Shown: piece after piece, positions 53,854 through 61,947 of the stretch
Position numbering within the stretch: the first letter of the stretch is position 1
How the letters are laid out: the number at the start of each line of letters is the position of its first letter
Assembly: GCA_934254725.1 (NCBI GenBank)
Contig: CAKQLR010000001.1
Span: forward strand, 47,359 to 111,358
Length of the DNA stretch: 64,000 nt
Source: an uncultured Clostridia bacterium
GTDB lineage: Bacteria; Bacillota; Clostridia; Christensenellales; Borkfalkiaceae
Direction of reading: 5' to 3'
Made by a program: the position numbers and the translations under genes
The notes under the pieces: model-generated
Told to the model about the DNA's origin: nothing
Database searches by the model: none
Seen by the model: only the letters and a program-made list of their open reading frames with translations

Positions 53854-54456
53854 TTAAATTCTTTTATTTGCTTTCAGGGTTTTCCCTACTTGCCATAAGT
53901 ATTGGTCTATTTCCTTATACGAAAATTCGTTTAAGCCAAAATGATTTCTGAAGTCGTTTATTACATTAACAAATTGCTCGTAATTTTTGTAGTTGTTTAA
54001 AGCGGTTTTGTTTACCTTTTTGGTAAATTTATACTCGTTTAATTCCTGCAACATATTCACAACTAATTCGTCCTTTTTGGGAAAGGCGTTTTTGTTGTGC
54101 GCACAACAGTATTTTGCAGCAAATGAATAAAGGTTTTTACCAATTCCGCACTCGGCAATGTCTATTACCACGGATAAATCTCCGCTCTTTATTCTGTTGT
54201 CTATATCTTTTACCGCGGTTATATTTTTTGCTATATCATATAAATCCTTGTTTGGTACCTGAGTGCTTTCAGTTGCATTTATTACACAACACTTAATATA
54301 AACGGAATATACGTCGGTATTGCTTTGGTTCTTTTCGCACATATCGAAAAGAATTTTGTCCAAGTTAACATACATTTCGTTATTGTTCCACTTTTCGACA
54401 TACTTCGCAACAATTTCCTTGCTTGGTTTGCTTAATTGTTTTTTGTTTTCATTCAT
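53854..54456 (-). CDS. hypothetical protein, all-helical, 200 residues
   Basis: I do not recognise a named family. Composition is Lys/Asn rich with predicted helices throughout and no signal peptide or TM, so cytoplasmic. LYSFAAKYCCAHNKNAFP (about 112-129) and the C-terminal IDQYLWQVGK resemble patterns I associate with HhH/OGG-like uncharacterised proteins, a weak hint only. The RBS is GGAGG. It follows the large lipoprotein gene by 25 bp and ends in a terminator, so it is probably co-transcribed. AT-rich relative to the flanking genes. Confidence 0.7.
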   Translation of the reverse strand: MNENKKQLSKPSKEIVAKYVEKWNNNEMYVNLDKILFDMCEKNQSNTDVYSVYIKCCVINATESTQVPNKDLYDIAKNITAVKDIDNRIKSGDLSVVIDIAECGIGKNLYSFAAKYCCAHNKNAFPKKDELVVNMLQELNEYKFTKKVNKTALNNYKNYEQFVNVINDFRNHFGLNEFSYKEIDQYLWQVGKTLKANKRI

Positions 54457-54481
54457 TTGTTTTTTCCTCCGTTTTTTGTTT

Positions 54482-57400
54482 TTATTTATTTATCACACCG
54501 TCTGTACATTGTACGGTGTAATTACCTGTATTATAATTCCAGTATTCGCCCTTTAAAATGACATTCCATTCTGCTATTGTTCCTTTAAAAACAATGCTTG
54601 TAAGTCCGCGGCAACCATAGAACGCAGAACGATCTATAGATGTAACACTGTCCGGGATTGTTATACTTGTAAGTCCACTGCAATTCTCGAACGCAGATCT
54701 ACCTATAGATGTAACACTGTCCGGTATTATAAGATTTGTTACTTCTTTATTGTTTAAATACAACTTTTTATTGTTTGAACCATAACCCATAAGGTTAGTT
54801 AATCCAGAAATTTTACACCATGCAGCTATGTCTTGTATATAAATATTCTCAAGCCCGCTGCAATTCTCGAACGCATACTGACCTATAGATGTAACACTGT
54901 CCGGGATTGTTATACTTGTTAATCCGCTGCAACCGCTGAACGCAGAATAACCTATAGATGTAACACTGTCTGGGATTGTAATGCTTGTAAGACTGCTGCA
55001 ACCATAGAACACATACTGACCTATAGAGGTAACACTGTCTGGGATTGTAATGCTTGTAAGACTGCTGCAATTCCTGAACGCATAATCCCCTATAGATGTA
55101 ACACTGTCTGGGATTGTAATGCTTGTAAGACTGCTGCAATTCCTTAACGCAGATCTACCTATAGATGTAACACTGTCCGGTATTATAAGATTTGTTACTT
55201 CTTTATTGTTTAAATACAACTTTTTATTGTTTGAACCATAACCCATAAGGTTAGTTAATCCAGAAATTTTACACCATGCAGCTATGTCTTGTATATAAAT
55301 ATTCTCAAGCCCGCTGCAACCATAGAACGCAGAACTACCTATAGATGTAACACTGTCTGGCATTGTTACGCTTGTAAGACTGCTGCAATTCCTGAACAAA
55401 TAAGAGCCTATAGAGGTAACACCTTTGCCTATTGTAACACTTTTAAGACTGCTGCAATACTCAAACGTAGACTCACCTATAGATGTAACACTGTCCGGTA
55501 TAGTTATACTTGTAAGTCCGCTGCAACCGCTGAACGCAGAATCACCTATAGATGTAATAGTTGTGCCGTTAATTTTTGTCGGGATATTAAGTTCTTTTAG
55601 TTCTTTAGCTGTTTCAGTCAGTCCTGTAATACAATTACCGGTTACATTGTAATAAAGAATCCATTTCGCGTACAATGTAATATCCCCGTAAGTAGTGGAT
55701 GTAATTTCGCCGAATTTATTGTAAAACTTAGGATCTGTATACCAAGCAATAAATACGCCTGATTTACTTACCGGGGTGTTCAAAGATAAAGGCGTTCCGT
55801 AATAATACTCGTTCGGGTTATCGTTTTTAATGATATCCGTATCAAATTCATAGAAAATATTATACTTTTCTTGCCTTATTTTCAAATTCGCCGTAAGTAT
55901 TTTTGTTTCGTAATACTGTTTTGTAAGGGTTGCCGTTACAACGTATTCCCCGACCTTTGTTTGTCCGTTGTTTTTATAAGCAACCATAGTCCCTTCGGGC
56001 ACACCTTTTACAGTAAGATTTTTAGGCAAACCATCGACAATCGCTATCAAATCATCCATAGAAGCTTCCGAAAAAAGATGTAACTTTATATTTAGGTCAA
56101 ATTCGTAATCAACTCCATCATAGTTGATAGATAAAGTTTTTTTGCCAGCTGTCTTTAAATCGTTTACATCGCTTTGCAGATATTTTGAATCGAACGGAAA
56201 AGTTTCAGAAAAGCCGTCGGTATAAGTTACTTTAAATTTATAGTCTTTTAAATCAAACTCATCAATATAAACATCCTTGTCACCAACGAGTACAACTGAT
56301 TCTACCGGGAATCTATGTTTTATATCTAATGTACAATGTAGTCCTGTAAAAACATCGTCATACACGGAAATTAACTGATCTGTAATAGTTAGCGTTTTAA
56401 GTGAAATATCTGGTATATAGTAAAAGTTCGCAGACCATGCTTTGGGTTTTTTATACCAAACATCTACGGTAATTTCGTGAAAATCTTGCCACGAACTTAC
56501 AGTTATAGGTTCATTTCTATATTCATAATATAATCCGTCAATCGAAACTCCTTCGTCTATATAATACCACTTAGAACCGTCTTTCGGAAGATTGAAGAAA
56601 ATATGGGTTACCCCATTTGGAGCTATAACTTCATAACATTCTTGATCTTCCGGATATAAATTATCCCAACCCGACCCACGCAGCGTATATTTACTCGTAG
56701 TTACTCCTAAATAATAATCGATAAATTCTTTATTTTCATTAACACTCGGAACAGTAAGATTTTCTAATGAGGAACATCCTTTAAATGCGTTTTGCGCAAT
56801 TTCTGTTACCCCGGAGCCTAAAATAATTTCTTTTATGTATTTATTCCCCCAGAACACACTACTTGTTATCGTTCCGGACTCCATAACAACTTTTGTAAGA
56901 GACGTGCACTTTTCAAATGGATTTACACCAACAGCAACAAGACCGTCCGGAAAATAAATTTCAGTTAACGATGTACATCCTACAAATGCATGGTCTGCAA
57001 CTCTTGCGCAAGCAGCTATTTCTATTTTTGCAAGAGAAGTACAATAGCCAAACGCTTGCGTACCGATTTCTTTAATCGTATCGGGCAAAACTATTTCAGT
57101 TATCTGCGAACAATCATAAAACGAACGCGAGCCTATTATAGTAACGGGCTTTCCATTATATTTTGCAGGTACTTCAACTTTATTTTTATTTCCCACATAA
57201 GCAGATACGGAGTAATTATTACCAAAAGGTACAAATGTAAATTCTTCCTCAACTTCTACAGAACAGGTTGCAGATGATTCTCCCACTGTAGCGGTAATTT
57301 TCGTTGTACCTTTTGTAATTGCTGTTACAGTTCCATCATCTACTGTAGCAACGCCCGAGGAAGAACTTTCCCATAGAATTTTTTTATCGGTTACATTTTC

Positions 57401-57835
57401 AGGCAATATAGTAGCGATAAGTTTTAACGTTTCTCCAACATGGAGAGACACCGTAGTTTTATTTAAAGTTATAGTTGATATGTCATATTTACAAACCGTA
57501 CAAATATTATTTACAAAGCTATGAGAATTTTCATCAATTCGTACAGCGTGACGGCAAGTTGACGAATGCCAATGTTTTTTTTCATTTTTCGACCATACGT
57601 TACTGTAAGTATGATTACCATAAGCCCCATAAAATGTTGTTGAACCTTTTTCCCCACATTCACAAGAGAAATTATACTTCGCCCGTTCGGTACAGGTCGC
57701 AGGAGAGGCAAGGTATTCTTCACTTGTCACCTGTCTATCGAACGAATGCGTGTGCTTTTCTTTGCACCCTGAAATGCAAGCCGCTATGCCTGCAATACAA
57801 AGCATAGACAGCAAAAGGACTAAAAACTTCTTCAT
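54482..57835 (-). CDS. BspA-type leucine-rich repeat lipoprotein with Ig-like and InlB repeats
   Basis: 1117 residues from ATG 57835, chosen because GGAGG lies 8 bp upstream; an in-frame ATG at 57943 lies inside the leader hairpin. Signal peptide with lipobox ISGC (Cys 24). Order: Cys/His-rich module (about 28-120), Big_2 Ig-like domain (about 121-205, ITLNKTTVSLHVGETLKL), six diverged BspA LRRs (about 215-355), a unique beta region, Ig-like segments (about 550-690), an InlB-type repeat (about 695-765, GVFIAWYTDPKFYNKF), then about 12 LRRs of 23 residues (consensus LTSITIPDSVTSIGxxAFxx). An irregular segment, ENIYIQDIAAWCKISGL, appears twice. No wall-sorting motif; lipid-anchored at the N-terminus. 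Probably an adhesin or polymer binder. AT-rich unlike neighbours. Confidence 0.85.
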   Translation of the reverse strand: MKKFLVLLLSMLCIAGIAACISGCKEKHTHSFDRQVTSEEYLASPATCTERAKYNFSCECGEKGSTTFYGAYGNHTYSNVWSKNEKKHWHSSTCRHAVRIDENSHSFVNNICTVCKYDISTITLNKTTVSLHVGETLKLIATILPENVTDKKILWESSSSGVATVDDGTVTAITKGTTKITATVGESSATCSVEVEEEFTFVPFGNNYSVSAYVGNKNKVEVPAKYNGKPVTIIGSRSFYDCSQITEIVLPDTIKEIGTQAFGYCTSLAKIEIAACARVADHAFVGCTSLTEIYFPDGLVAVGVNPFEKCTSLTKVVMESGTITSSVFWGNKYIKEIILGSGVTEIAQNAFKGCSSLENLTVPSVNENKEFIDYYLGVTTSKYTLRGSGWDNLYPEDQECYEVIAPNGVTHIFFNLPKDGSKWYYIDEGVSIDGLYYEYRNEPITVSSWQDFHEITVDVWYKKPKAWSANFYYIPDISLKTLTITDQLISVYDDVFTGLHCTLDIKHRFPVESVVLVGDKDVYIDEFDLKDYKFKVTYTDGFSETFPFDSKYLQSDVNDLKTAGKKTLSINYDGVDYEFDLNIKLHLFSEASMDDLIAIVDGLPKNLTVKGVPEGTMVAYKNNGQTKVGEYVVTATLTKQYYETKILTANLKIRQEKYNIFYEFDTDIIKNDNPNEYYYGTPLSLNTPVSKSGVFIAWYTDPKFYNKFGEITSTTYGDITLYAKWILYYNVTGNCITGLTETAKELKELNIPTKINGTTITSIGDSAFSGCSGLTSITIPDSVTSIGESTFEYCSSLKSVTIGKGVTSIGSYLFRNCSSLTSVTMPDSVTSIGSSAFYGCSGLENIYIQDIAAWCKISGLTNLMGYGSNNKKLYLNNKEVTNLIIPDSVTSIGRSALRNCSSLTSITIPDSVTSIGDYAFRNCSSLTSITIPDSVTSIGQYVFYGCSSLTSITIPDSVTSIGYSAFSGCSGLTSITIPDSVTSIGQYAFENCSGLENIYIQDIAAWCKISGLTNLMGYGSNNKKLYLNNKEVTNLIIPDSVTSIGRSAFENCSGLTSITIPDSVTSIDRSAFYGCRGLTSIVFKGTIAEWNVILKGEYWNYNTGNYTVQCTDGVINK
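54590..55570 (-). repeat. tandem 69-bp LRR repeats with a 174-bp exact duplication
   Basis: The 23-codon LRR unit recurs through this stretch. Segments 54690-54863 and 55146-55319 appear identical by eye over 174 bp and lie 456 bp (152 codons) apart, showing a recent in-frame segmental duplication. Confidence 0.88.
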
Positions 57836-57849
57836 AATATACCTCCAAA

Positions 57850-57918
57850 TAAAAAAGTGTCGCCTTAACGAATAAGACGACACCGACAAAAGTGACTTAT
57901 TCGCTAAAGTTGCGACAC
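57850..57918 (-). terminator. terminator hairpin immediately before the lipoprotein RBS
   Basis: Arms 57857-57876 (gtgtcgccttaacgaataag) and 57896-57918 (reverse complement with three extra bases) form about 20 pairs, followed on the minus strand by T6 (57851-57856) and then by the GGAGG at 57842-57846. A terminator in this place would prevent expression unless disrupted. Confidence 0.8.
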
Positions 57919-58023
57919 TCAATTTGAAAATATCCATCTGCACAGACGGTTTTTATGTAACGCAAATAAGTACACTTATGCCCGATAAGTATACGTCTAT
58001 GCAGGATATTAAATTGAGTTCGC
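57912..58023 (-). ncRNA. candidate cis-regulatory RNA: long leader hairpin
   Basis: A ~112-nt foldback begins at the predicted transcription start. Arms, written on the plus strand: gcga (57912-57915) with tcgc (58020-58023); actcaattt with aaattgagt; aatatcc with ggatatt; tgcacagacg (57939-57948) with cgtctatgca (57994-58003). The apical ~45 nt contain ataagtacacttat. The basal gcgac(ac) bases are also part of the terminator arm, so closing this stem competes with the terminator. It does not match any riboswitch I know. Confidence 0.65.
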
Positions 58024-58029
58024 AATTTT

Positions 58030-58058
58030 ATATTACCACTTTTTTCAAATTATTTCAA
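58030..58058 (-). promoter_or_regulatory. promoter of the structured leader and BspA-type lipoprotein
   Basis: Minus strand TTGAAA (58053-58058), 17-bp spacer, TAATAT (58030-58035). Seven bases downstream is 58023, the first base of the long hairpin. Confidence 0.72.
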
Positions 58059-58171
58059 CTAAATACCCGCTTATAAATAAGGCATATGAAAAGTTCACAC
58101 ATAATTACAACGAGGCGGGAAGTTTAACCCGCACCCGAATGTGCAACGGCGGAAAAGTGTTTGCAAATAAG

Positions 58172-58200
58172 TTGCTTATTGTTTTGCTTTATGGTAAAAT
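58172..58200 (+). promoter_or_regulatory. possible promoter of ecfA1
   Basis: TTGCTT (58172-58177), 17-bp spacer, TAAAAT (58195-58200). It is only 10 bp before the ATG at 58210, so the transcript would be almost leaderless; no clear RBS is visible. Confidence 0.5.
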
Positions 58201-58209
58201 ATATAAGTT

Positions 58210-59037
58210 ATGAATGCGCTTGAAATGCAAAACGTGAGCTTTTCGTACTCCGACAAGCTTGCCGTAAACAACGTGACGCTTACCGTTAAACAGGGTGAAT
58301 TCGTTTGCCTGCTGGGCAGGAACGGAAGCGGAAAATCTACCATTGCAAAGCTTATCAACGGGTTGCTTACCCCTAAGGACGGGGTTGTGAAGGTTTTCGG
58401 GCTTGACTCCAAAGAGCAAGCCAATCTTTTTGAAATTAGAAAACGGGCGGGCATGGTTTTTCAGAACCCCGACAACCAGATGGTGGCTTCCATTGTGGAG
58501 GACGATATTGCATTCGGCCCCGAGAACATAGGCGTTCCGCGGGAGCAGATTAAGGAAAGAATTGACTACGCGCTGTCCTCTGTTAATATGGAAAAATACA
58601 TTCATTCAACGCCGACGAGGCTTTCCGGCGGGCAGAAGCAGAGAATTGCCATTGCGGGCATTCTTGCGCTTAAACCCGATATTTTGATTTTGGACGAGTC
58701 TACCTCTATGCTCGACCCAGAGGGGCGCGACGAGGTTATGAATGTTGTCCGTAAACTGAACGCGGACGGCATGACCGTCATAGACATTACACATTATATG
58801 GACGAGGCTATCGGCGCGGACAGGGTTATTATAGTTTCGGACGGGCAAATAGTAAAAGAAGGTACGCCCAAGGAGATTTTTTCTTCTGCCGAACTTCTCG
58901 AAAAATACGGACTATGCTTACCAAAAGCCGCCTATATCGCACAAAAACTGTGTAAAAACGGTGTACCGATAAGCGGAGATGTTTTTACGAAAGAAGAACT
59001 TTCGGAGGCGTTATGCGAATTGTTTCAAGAGGCTTAA
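58210..59037 (+). CDS. ecfA1: energy-coupling factor transporter ATPase EcfA1
   Basis: 275 residues. Walker A GRNGSGKST (about 37-45), Q-loop FQNPDNQ (about 86), signature LSGGQKQR (about 139), Walker B ILILDEST (about 157), switch His in ITHYMDE. It pairs with EcfA2 as the ABC ATPases of the ECF vitamin/metal importer. No substrate-binding EcfS is here, so this is the shared (group II) module. Confidence 0.95.
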   Translation: MNALEMQNVSFSYSDKLAVNNVTLTVKQGEFVCLLGRNGSGKSTIAKLINGLLTPKDGVVKVFGLDSKEQANLFEIRKRAGMVFQNPDNQMVASIVEDDIAFGPENIGVPREQIKERIDYALSSVNMEKYIHSTPTRLSGGQKQRIAIAGILALKPDILILDESTSMLDPEGRDEVMNVVRKLNADGMTVIDITHYMDEAIGADRVIIVSDGQIVKEGTPKEIFSSAELLEKYGLCLPKAAYIAQKLCKNGVPISGDVFTKEELSEALCELFQEA

Positions 59038-59990
59038 GCTACACTTACAACAAAAATACGCCGTTCGCTTCCGAGGCGTTGAAGGACGTTTCTCTTACGA
59101 TTGACGAGGGTGAATTCTTCGGAATTATCGGGCACACGGGCAGCGGAAAATCCACGTTTATTCAACACCTGAACGGGCTTGTTCCCCTTGAAAGAGGAAT
59201 GCTTACCGTCGGGAATTTCAACCTGAAAAAGTACACGAAAAAAGAATATAAAGCCATCCGTACGCCCGGGAAAATCGACGGAATTTGCTTTGAAAACGGC
59301 AAGAAACTTTCGTACCGCAAGTACTGCAAGGCTTATCTTAACGGGATTAAAAAACTGAGAGCTAAGGTCGGAATGGTTTTTCAATACCCCGAATACCAGC
59401 TTTTCGGCGAAACCGTGTTTGCGGACGTTGCTTTCGGCGTTAAAAATTTCTTTCCCGATTACGCGCCGGAGGGCGTGGAAATAGCCGTGAAAAACGCCAT
59501 AGAAGCGGTGGGCTTAGACTATAAAGAGGTTAAAGACAAGTCGCCGTTCGAGCTTTCCGGCGGGCAGAAAAGGCGCGTCGCCATAGCAGGCGTTATCGTC
59601 ACTAAGCCCGAAGTTCTTATACTCGACGAGCCGCTTGCGGGACTTGACCCGCAGGGAAAAGCCGAGCTTACTTCGCTGCTTCATTCGCTGCACGAGCGTG
59701 ACGTGAAAACCATAGTAATAGTTTCGCACGATATGGATGACGTTTGCGAAAACTGCACGAAAGCTGCCGTTTTTTCTAGCGGAAAAATTATAGACTGCGC
59801 GCCGCCCGAAAGGCTGTTCAAAAACCCGCAGGTGCTTGCCGAAAAAGGCGTGGAAGAACCCGTTACCGTTTATCTTTCCTCTATGCTCGAAAAAATCGGG
59901 GTGTCGCTGAATACAGACTACAAAACCGACGATTTTATAAACAAACTTACCGAATTTTACGATAAGTCCCGCAAAACGCACGTTAAATAG
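59013..59990 (+). CDS. ecfA2: energy-coupling factor transporter ATPase EcfA2, with insertion
   Basis: 325 residues, about 35 longer than usual. Walker A GHTGSGKST, Q-loop FQYPEYQLF, signature LSGGQKRR, Walker B LILDEPLAGLDPQG, switch His VSHDMDD. Between the Walker A region and Q-loop there is an extra Lys/Tyr-rich stretch (about residues 75-115, KKYTKKEYKAIRTPG.. SYRKYCKAYLNGI) absent from typical EcfA2. It overlaps ecfA1 by 25 bp. Confidence 0.94.
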   Translation: MRIVSRGLSYTYNKNTPFASEALKDVSLTIDEGEFFGIIGHTGSGKSTFIQHLNGLVPLERGMLTVGNFNLKKYTKKEYKAIRTPGKIDGICFENGKKLSYRKYCKAYLNGIKKLRAKVGMVFQYPEYQLFGETVFADVAFGVKNFFPDYAPEGVEIAVKNAIEAVGLDYKEVKDKSPFELSGGQKRRVAIAGVIVTKPEVLILDEPLAGLDPQGKAELTSLLHSLHERDVKTIVIVSHDMDDVCENCTKAAVFSSGKIIDCAPPERLFKNPQVLAEKGVEEPVTVYLSSMLEKIGVSLNTDYKTDDFINKLTEFYDKSRKTHVK

Positions 59991-60088
59991 GGTTTTGGGA
60001 TTGATTTTTCCACACACGCTCAAAAAGAAAATTTTCAAACAAACCCCGTAAAACACGCATTAACGGCTATTTTTAAAAAAAGGATTAA

Positions 60089-60925
60089 ATGCTTAAAGAT
60101 ATCAGCTTCGGGCAGTACTACCCCGCAAAATCCTGCGTTCATTCTCTGGACCCGAGGGTTAAACTGCTCATTTCAATCGCATATATCGTGTTTTTGTTTC
60201 TGGTAAAGAGCTTTATCGGATTCCTTCCGCTCGTCGTTTTTATCGTTCTGGCGACAGCGCTTTCAAGGGTACCGGTAAAATCCGTTCTCAGGAGCATCAA
60301 AGGAGTGCTGTTCCTTGTGATTTTCGCTGCGGTGCTTAACGTGTTTTTGTACGGCGCGGCGGACGCGGAAGTTATTTCGATAAACGGCGTTCAGCTTAAA
60401 TGGTGGATTTTTTCGGTGACAAAACAAGGGCTATACAATGCAGCTTTTATGTCGCTCAGGCTTATTATGCTTGTGCTTTCCACCTGTATTCTTACGCTGA
60501 CCACCACGCCTATGGATCTTACCGCTGGCATAGAAAGCCTGCTCAAGCCTCTTACTTATATTAAATTCCCCGTACACGAGCTTGCTCTCATTATGTCTAT
60601 CGCGCTCAGGTTCATCCCCACTCTTTCCGAAGAAACGGACAGAATTGTCAGCGCGCAGAAATCACGCGGAGCGGATTTTGAAAGCGGCAACATATTTTCG
60701 AGAATGAAGGCTTTGGTTCCCATTCTCATTCCCCTGCTCGTAAGCGCGTTCAGACGTGCGGAAGAACTCGGCGACGCCATGGATTCCAGATGTTATTCCG
60801 GCGCCAAGGGCAGAACGAAATACAAAAAACTAACGCTGCATCTCGGCGACCTTTTCGCCACGATTGTTTCCGCAGTGCTTTTTACCGCGGTTATTTTCGC
60901 ACGCTACATTCCCTGGGCTGTGTAA
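60089..60925 (+). CDS. ecfT: energy-coupling factor transporter transmembrane protein EcfT
   Basis: 278 residues with about six hydrophobic segments. QYYPAKSCVHSLDPRVKLL at the N-terminus is the EcfT family signature, and QKSRGADFESGN (about 189-200) is the coupling-helix region with its Arg-Gly. It transmits ATPase motion to the substrate subunit. A 98-bp gap separates it from ecfA2. Confidence 0.93.
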   Translation: MLKDISFGQYYPAKSCVHSLDPRVKLLISIAYIVFLFLVKSFIGFLPLVVFIVLATALSRVPVKSVLRSIKGVLFLVIFAAVLNVFLYGAADAEVISINGVQLKWWIFSVTKQGLYNAAFMSLRLIMLVLSTCILTLTTTPMDLTAGIESLLKPLTYIKFPVHELALIMSIALRFIPTLSEETDRIVSAQKSRGADFESGNIFSRMKALVPILIPLLVSAFRRAEELGDAMDSRCYSGAKGRTKYKKLTLHLGDLFATIVSAVLFTAVIFARYIPWAV

Positions 60926-60953
60926 TTTTAAAAGAAATTTCTTTCGGTGTGTT

Positions 60954-61712
60954 ATGAGAATTAAACTTACTTTGGAATACGACGGCACAAACTATTGCGG
61001 TTGGCAAATTCAGCCTAACGGCGTGACCATTCAACAGGTTCTGGAAGACGCGATTTTCGCCGTCACGGGTGAAAAATCCACGGTGACGGGGAGCGGCAGA
61101 ACGGACTCAGGAGTGCATGCGCTCGGACAGGTTGCGCACTTCGATACTTCTTCTTCCATACCCCCCGAAAGGTTTGCGCCCGCACTAAACAGCGCGCTTC
61201 CGTCAGACGTCAGAGTTGTTAAATCCGAACTCGCCGCAAACGACTTTCATAGCCGTTTTTGTGCGAAAAAGAAGACTTATGCGTATAAGTTCTACGTTTC
61301 GGACGCGTTAAAACCGCTTACTGACAGATACGCCGCGTTCGTATCTTACCCTCTCGATCTCATCGCAATGAAAAATGCCTGCGAACTGTTTACAGGCACC
61401 AAAGACTTCCGTGCTTTTATGGCTACGGGCTCCGAAGTTAACGATACCGTAAGGACGATTTACTACACTTCCGTAAAGCTTTCGGATGACGGCGTTTTTA
61501 CTTTCACCGTCACGGGAAACGGCTTCTTATATAATATGGTACGCATTATGGCGGGAACACTCGTTGCCGTCGGGGAAGGAAAAATTCCCGCAAGCAACAT
61601 AACAAAGGCGTTTGAAACAGGCGACAGAAAGCTTCTCGGCAAGACTATGCCGGCAAGAGGGCTTACGCTCGTTTCGGTTGAATATCCCGGCGAAAACGAG
61701 CAAAACGCTTAG
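60954..61712 (+). CDS. truA: tRNA pseudouridine(38-40) synthase
   Basis: 252 residues from ATG 60954 (MRIKLTLEYDGTNYCGWQIQ); a longer reading to 60864 would run into ecfT and adds an unrelated extension. Catalytic Asp in GSGRTDSGVHALGQVAHF (about 46-63). It modifies the tRNA anticodon stem. Position between ecfT and rplM is conserved in Firmicutes. Confidence 0.95.
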   Translation: MRIKLTLEYDGTNYCGWQIQPNGVTIQQVLEDAIFAVTGEKSTVTGSGRTDSGVHALGQVAHFDTSSSIPPERFAPALNSALPSDVRVVKSELAANDFHSRFCAKKKTYAYKFYVSDALKPLTDRYAAFVSYPLDLIAMKNACELFTGTKDFRAFMATGSEVNDTVRTIYYTSVKLSDDGVFTFTVTGNGFLYNMVRIMAGTLVAVGEGKIPASNITKAFETGDRKLLGKTMPARGLTLVSVEYPGENEQNA

Positions 61713-61760
61713 CCTGCCGCGAAAAAATTTAAAAAATTTGCTATTTCGCGATAAAATTGC

Positions 61761-61789
61761 TTGACATAATATATATAATTTATTAAAAT
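61761..61789 (+). promoter_or_regulatory. promoter of rplM-rpsI
   Basis: TTGACA (61761-61766), 17-bp spacer, TAAAAT (61784-61789). Confidence 0.8.
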
Positions 61790-61865
61790 ATTATAGCGTT
61801 TTAAGTTTATAGAGGAAAATGTTTTCGGATGTAGCCCCTTCGGAAAAGGTTTTCCTTGATATACA

Positions 61866-61922
61866 GACAAGCCCGACAAGTCAAATCGGTTTTCTCGGCC
61901 GTCTTTGCAAAGCGGGGTTGTC
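61866..61922 (+). ncRNA. candidate L13 (rplM) leader structure
   Basis: gacaagcccg (61866-61875) pairs with cggggttgtc (61913-61922), nine of ten pairs, in the ~150-nt leader of rplM, ending 12 nt before the RBS AAGGAG (61935-61940). Firmicutes rplM genes often carry an L13-binding leader; whether this matches that consensus needs a covariance search. Confidence 0.5.
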
Positions 61923-61947
61923 CAAAAAAAATCTAAGGAGTACTATC

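Noticed and set aside
54590..55570. CRISPR-like array
   Set aside because: The regular 69-bp units are in-frame LRR codons, not short palindromic repeats with unique spacers.
57836..57943. N-terminal extension of the BspA-type lipoprotein
   Set aside because: It would translate the terminator hairpin and hide the signal peptide; GGAGG precedes the Met at 57835.
57838..58030. MITE or insertion sequence remnant
   Set aside because: The inverted repeats fit a promoter-driven leader with terminator and RBS better; no target-site duplication was seen. Not fully excluded.
61819..61947. N-terminal extension of rplM
   Set aside because: It lies in the leader, the family begins near the Met at 61948, and the AAGGAG RBS supports that start.
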